Origin: Imbricaverruca yamaguchii
Taxonomy: Eukaryota; Arthropoda; Thecostraca; Neoverrucidae
Reading direction: 5' to 3'
NCBI GenBank assembly: GCA_034440575.1
Contig: JAOTOL010001660.1
Coordinates: forward strand, 434,001-498,000
Length of the DNA stretch: 64,000 bases
Of this stretch, positions 40,201 to 46,200 are shown piece after piece. Position 1 is the first letter of the stretch, and each line of letters begins with the position of its first letter. The notes under the pieces were generated by a model. It worked only from the letters and a program-made list of their open reading frames with translations, searched no databases and was not told the origin of the DNA. The position numbers and the translations under genes were made by a program.

Positions 40201-43200
40201 CCGCGCACCGAGTTGGCGCAGAGCAGCGGCACCGCTGCGACGGGCAGCGGCAGCAGCGGCCGCAGCGGCACACCCGCGCCGGTGGGAGCGGCACCGGCCA
40301 GCAGCGACGTCACGTGCGGACCCAGATGCACGTACCTGGCGCACACACGCGGGTCGGTGGTGGCGGGGATGGCCGAGTGGTTAAGGTGTCGGGCTTGGGT
40401 ACCAAAGGTCCCGGGTTCGACTCTAGCGTCACTCAGGACATTTCCCAATACCGCGGCCCACCGGCGAAACAGTGTGGGCGGCGCCATTAGCCGTGAATGT
40501 GCATAAAGTGTGTCGTGAACCAACCAATAAACAAACAACAAACACACGGGTCGGTGGCGAGGTGAGGCATGCACCCACGCGTGCGCACCCGGCGGAGAGT
40601 GCCACGAGTAAGGTGAGGCGTAGACCCAGGTGTATGCGCCTGACAATGCACAGAGGCCAGTGGCGAGGCATGGTGTGAATCCTTGATTGATCATTTGGGC
40701 TTAAGGGCGCGCCGACTACAAGGTCATTTAGCGTCCATAACAGTATGGTGTGAATCCACGTGATGTGAGACAAGCACCCGGATGAACAGGTGTGAATATG
40801 ATACATGAGCCTGAGACGTTAAACGCCGTGTGAAGCCGTACACACAATGGTTCGACTTGAACGAATGGTACAACTTCGGAACGCGACTACCAAACGAGTA
40901 TCAACTGACCTAACATCTGAGAAGCAGGCGAGAAAGGCGTCCATGTCAGGTCGCGCCGACTGCAGCGCCTCTAACGGCGAGCTCGCAGGCACCTCCAGGG
41001 CAGGCACCACCGAGACGCCTCGGTCTGTGCAGTACCGGTCCAGGGAGACCAGCTCACTGCATAGGTACACACCCGGACACGTGTCAAGCAGATCCAAACC
41101 AGTGTTACATAGCATCGACACAATATCAGCAGCAGTGTGGCTTCTGGGTTCGATGAACCTGCGCACTGGAGGAGGGGCCAGGGGCGACCACAGTCTCGTC
41201 AGCTTTCGGAACTGGTTGACATGCGAAACGGTGCGACGCACTGAAACTTGGTGTACCTTCCCCTTGATAAATTTGCTGTCTTCTATGAAAAGTTGACACC
41301 AGGTCATGGCAGGCAACTGACCCAGATCTGATGAAGCATGACCAGCTCTAAAATGGTTTGCTATTTGAAGTTTTTTCTTTTTCAAACGGGAAACATGTGG
41401 AGAAATGAATAGGATTAATGGTATTTAATCATGGTAAACGTTGCCTGGGATGACCCTTTCTGAAACAATTCGTGATGCATCATCTAATGACAAAACTGCT
41501 CTGAGCTCCGAAACCCCATGATTTGCTCCAGAAAGGGTCATTCCAGATAGCATACATCATTCGTATATACCCCTTAATATGACAAAATGACGCGACGCGC
41601 TGCTAGGGACTTCGGGCGGTGGGCACCTGCGTCGAGGGCTTACGGCATGGTGAAGGGCAGCTGAGTGCCGGCGGCGCCGAACCGCTGGAACAGGTGCAGC
41701 TGGTTCATCTTCAGGCCGGCCATGCTGTCCACCAGGAAACAGAGCGACTCCTGGCGGCGGCGCGGGCGGGCGGCATCAGGCGCCGACACAAATCAGGCGC
41801 CGAATGTGCATCGGGCGGTCATGTTCCGCACGTCCATAGTCTGCGCAGTCCTGCGCTGATTACTTACTAAGACTGGACCGGGTTGGAGCGTCTGTAGGCT
41901 GGCCAGGACCGGGCTCGTCGGCCGCCAAAACTGGGCGCGTTTGTATTCTACGCAGCATTGAACCGACCAATCAAGACCGGACTAGACCAGATGGAAGGTC
42001 TCGGACAGACCTTTTTATGGTGCAATACCTTGATTGGCGGTGTTGACCAGGGACATCCGTTTACATATGCTTTTGAGGATGCACCGAGTACTGATGTGTC
42101 TTTGAAGAGAGATAGCGCTAGCCAGTTTTTGCAGGGGGACAAAACTGACCAGTCTGCCGTATGTGTGGGGTTGGGGTGAGGGTGGAGGTGTGGATGGGGT
42201 TGTACTTACCAGTCTGGGTGCATGAGGGAGAGGGCAGCACTGGCCAGTCTGGGTGTATCTGTGTGAGAGGAAGGATAATATCGAGCAGCCCGGATGGGAG
42301 GGCAACACTGACCAGTCTGGGTGTTTGTGAGGGGATGGTAGTACTGAGCAGCTGAGGTGGGAGGGTAGTACTGAGCAGCTGAGGTGGGAGGGTAGTACTG
42401 AGCAGCTGAGGTGGGAGGGTAGTACTGAGCAGCTGAGGTGGGAGGGTGTACTGGCAGCTGGGTGGGGGGTGTACTGAGCAGTTAAGGTGGGGGGTAGTAC
42501 TGAGCAGCTGAGGTGTGAGGGTAGTACTGAGCAGCTGAGGTGGGAGGGTAGTACTGAGCAGCTGAGGTGAGAGGGTAGTACTGAGCAGCTGAGGTGGGAG
42601 GGTAGTACTGAGCAGCTGAGGTGGGAGGGTAGTACTGAGCAGCTGAGGTGGGAGGGTAGTACTGAGCAGCTGAGGTGGGAGGGTAGTACTGAGCAGCTGA
42701 GGTGGGAGGGTAGTACTGAGCAGCTGAGGTGGGAGGGTAGTACTGAGCAGCTGAGGTGGGAGGGTAGTACTAAGCAGCCCGGATGGGATGGCAACACTGA
42801 CCAGTCTGAGTGTTTGTGAGGGGAGGGTAGTACTGAGCAGCTGAGGTGGCAGAGTAGTACTGACCAGTCTGGGTGTGTGTGAGGGGTAGGGTAGTATTGA
42901 CCAGTTTGGGTGCATGTGAGGGGAGGGTAGCACTGACCAGCCTGGGTGTATCTGTGTGAGGGGGAGGGTAGTACTGACCAGTCTGGGTGTGTGTGAGGGG
43001 GGCAACACTGACCAGTCTGGGTGTGTGTGTGAGGGGGAGGGTAGTACTTACCAGTCTGGGTGCATGCGAGGGGAGGGTAGTACTGACCAGCCTGGGTGTA
43101 TGTGTGAGGGTGAGGGTAGTACCGAGGAGCCCGGATGTGAGGGCAGCACTGACCAGCAGCATCAGAATGGCATTGGGCATAGTTTGCAGGGCAGTCTCAC

Positions 43201-46200
43201 AGGTTCGTGCAGGGAAACAGTACTAATCAGTCCGAACAAGAGCACAGCCCTGAGCAGCTCGGCCATGCTGCCACTACTGACCAGCTTTGGCAGCCGGCCG
43301 TGTGGACTGAGGTCGATGAGAAGGCCGCGCTGCTGCAGGCGGGGCCGGTCGGTCAGCAGCAGCTGCGGGCAGCCGTCGGCTGCGAACAGCCGCAGCAGCT
43401 GCAGCAGACTGGTGATGCCGTACCGCAGGCCTGAGAGGTCCCCGCAGCTCACACGAACCTGCCCGCAGCCAAACACCCAGGTGGTGGTACATAGCAGACC
43501 TGAGAGGACCCCGCAGCTCAGACGAACCTGCCCGCAGCCAAACACCCAGGTGGTGGCACATAGCGGACCTGGGAGGACCCACAGCTCACAACCTGCACAG
43601 CCAAACACCCAGGTGGTGGCACATAGCAGACCTGAGAGGACCCCACAGCTCACACGAACCTGCCCACAGCCAAACACCCAGGTGGTGGTACATAGCAGGC
43701 CTGAGAGGACCCCGCAGCTCACACGAACCTGCCCACAGCCAAACACCCAGGTGGTGGTACATAGCAGACCTGAGAGGACCCCGCAGCTCACACGAACCTG
43801 CCCACAGCCAAACACCCAGGTGGTGGCACATAGCAGGCCTGAGAGGACCCCGCAGCTCACACGAACCTGCCCACAGCCAAACACCCAGGTGGTGGTACAT
43901 AGCAGACCTGAGAGGACCCCGCAGCTCAGACGAACCTGCCCGCAGCCAAACACCCAGGTGGTGGTACATAGCGGAGCTGAGAGGACCCCGCAGCTCACAC
44001 GAACCTGCCCGCAGCCAAACACCCAGGTGGTGGTGCATAGCAGGCCTGAGAGGACCCCGCAGCTCACACGAACCTGCCCACAGCCAAACACCCAGGTGGT
44101 GGTACATAGCAGACCTGAGAGGACCCCGCAGCTCACACGAACCTGCCCGCAGCCAAACACCCAGGTGGTGGTACATAGCAGACCTGAGAGGACCCCGCAG
44201 CTCACACGAATCTGCCCGCAGCCAAACACCCAGGTGGTGGTACATAGCGGAGCTGAGAGGACCCCGCAGCTCAGACGAATCTGCCCGCAGCCAAACACCC
44301 AGGTGGTGGCACATAGCAGACCTGAGAGGACCCCGCAGCTCACACGAACCTGCCCGCAGCCAAACACCCAGGTGGTGGTACATAGCGGACCTGAGAGGAC
44401 CCCGCAGCTCAGACGAACCTGCCCACAGCCAAACACCCAGGTGGTGGCACATAGCAGGACCTGAGAGGACCCCGCAGCTCACACGAACCTGCCCGCAGCC
44501 AAACACCCAGGTGGTGGTACATAGCAGGCCTGAGAGGACCCCGCAGCTCACACGAACCTGTCCACAGCCAAACACCCAGGTGGTGGCACATAGCAGACCT
44601 GAGAGGACCCCGCAGCTCACACGAACCTGCCCGCAGCCAAACACCCAGGTGGTGGTACATAGCAGGCCTGAGAGGACCCCGCAGCTCACACGAACCTGTC
44701 CACAGCCAAACACCCAGGTGGTGGTGAGAGGACCCCGCAGCTCACACGAACCTGCCCGCAGCCAAACACCCAGGTGGTGGTGCATAGCGGACCTGAGAGG
44801 ACCCCGCAGCTCACACGAACCTGCCCGCAGCCAAACACCCAGGTGGTGGCACATAGCAGACCTGAGAGGACCCCGCAGCTCACACGAATCTGCCCACAGC
44901 CCAACACCGAGACGGTGGTGTACAGTAGAACCTGGGAAGTCATCGTAGCTCGTACGGACACGACCACAACTAAACACCCAGATGACGGGGTATCGCGGGT
45001 CCGATCAGCCTCAATAGGCAACTCCGACATGATTCGCAAAATAGCATACAGGACCAAGGTGAGCAGGAAGTATCACGTTAGGCATGGGTGGTATCGATGC
45101 GCTTTGCAAACCTGGACGAAAGCGGCGAACCCAACTCGGACCTGGTGGACGCCACTATAAAAGAACACAGTAGACTAGCACACGATAAGGACACCCCACA
45201 TAATGCTCTGGACGCGCCCATACGTAGTTGCGACGCTAGGAACAAACAGCGACTCATGGACGTTCCAAAAACATAGTGCACTGACACTCATTTTTACAGG
45301 TGTCTCTCAGCGCATGCTTAGTGTGTACACGTGCAGCCTAGCCATCCAAGCACATAAATACAACACAACCACCCCAAGTTACTGTTCGATTGCATTGGGT
45401 ACTTGTTGTGAGTCAACCAGAAACCATAAGGCACTGCAATAACGTGCTAAAACACAACACAAAAGGTGGCCTCACTTGCTTGGCTAGCACAGTCAGACTG
45501 TACGACTCCGGGGTGGACATCACCCTGTCAGAGACTGTACAGACAACATTGGCCGGTAGATGGTAGGACGAGCGGCCCTGCACGCCCGCCATCTTGATGG
45601 TGTAGCCGAGCGCGGCGAAGTCGGCGCGGTACACGTCCCACGTATCCAGGATCCTGTCGGCAGCCAAGGTGTACACCTCACCGATGGCTCCCGCTCTGGC
45701 AGACAACAGGCAGACGGCACTGACTTTAAATGGAATGCATGCAACTATGTGAGCTAAGTTGGCTCAAAGAGAATACCGGAGTTGCGAGGCCGGGCCAGCG
45801 CCACAGCTGACGTCAGGCCCTGTCAGCGTCACAACTGATGTCAGGCTGGGTCAGCGCCACAGCTGACGTCAGGCCGGGTCAGCGACACAGCCGTTGTCAG
45901 GCTGGGTCAGCGCCACAACTGACGTCAGGCCGGGTCAGCGCCACAGCTGACGTCAGACCGGGTCAGCGCCACAGCCGTTGTCAGGCCGGGTCAGCGCCAC
46001 AGCTGACGTCAGGCCGGGTCAGCGTCACAGCTGACGTCAGGCCGGGTCAGCGCCACAGCTGACATCAGACCGGGTCAGCGCCACAGCTGACGTAGGCGAC
46101 ACAGCCGTTGCCAGGCCGGGTCAGCGCCACAGCCGTTGCCAGGCCAGGCCGGGTCAGCGCCACACCTGACGTCAGGCCGGGTCAGCGCCACAACTGACGT

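Noticed and set aside
40819..41385. The whole 188-codon minus-strand frame as one exon
   Set aside because: Only 40910-41056 fits splice sites, phase and the GH20 pattern; the flanks are intron read-through.
43420..43430. Using CTCTCAG|GC as the exon C acceptor
   Set aside because: It breaks phase with exon B; moving to GGGCAG|GTTCG restores phase 0 and adds residues fitting the family pattern.
42956..44977. Frames of 502, 463 and 424 codons on both strands
   Set aside because: The 69-bp unit is a multiple of 3 and open on both strands; only the 43282-43458 part is a real exon.
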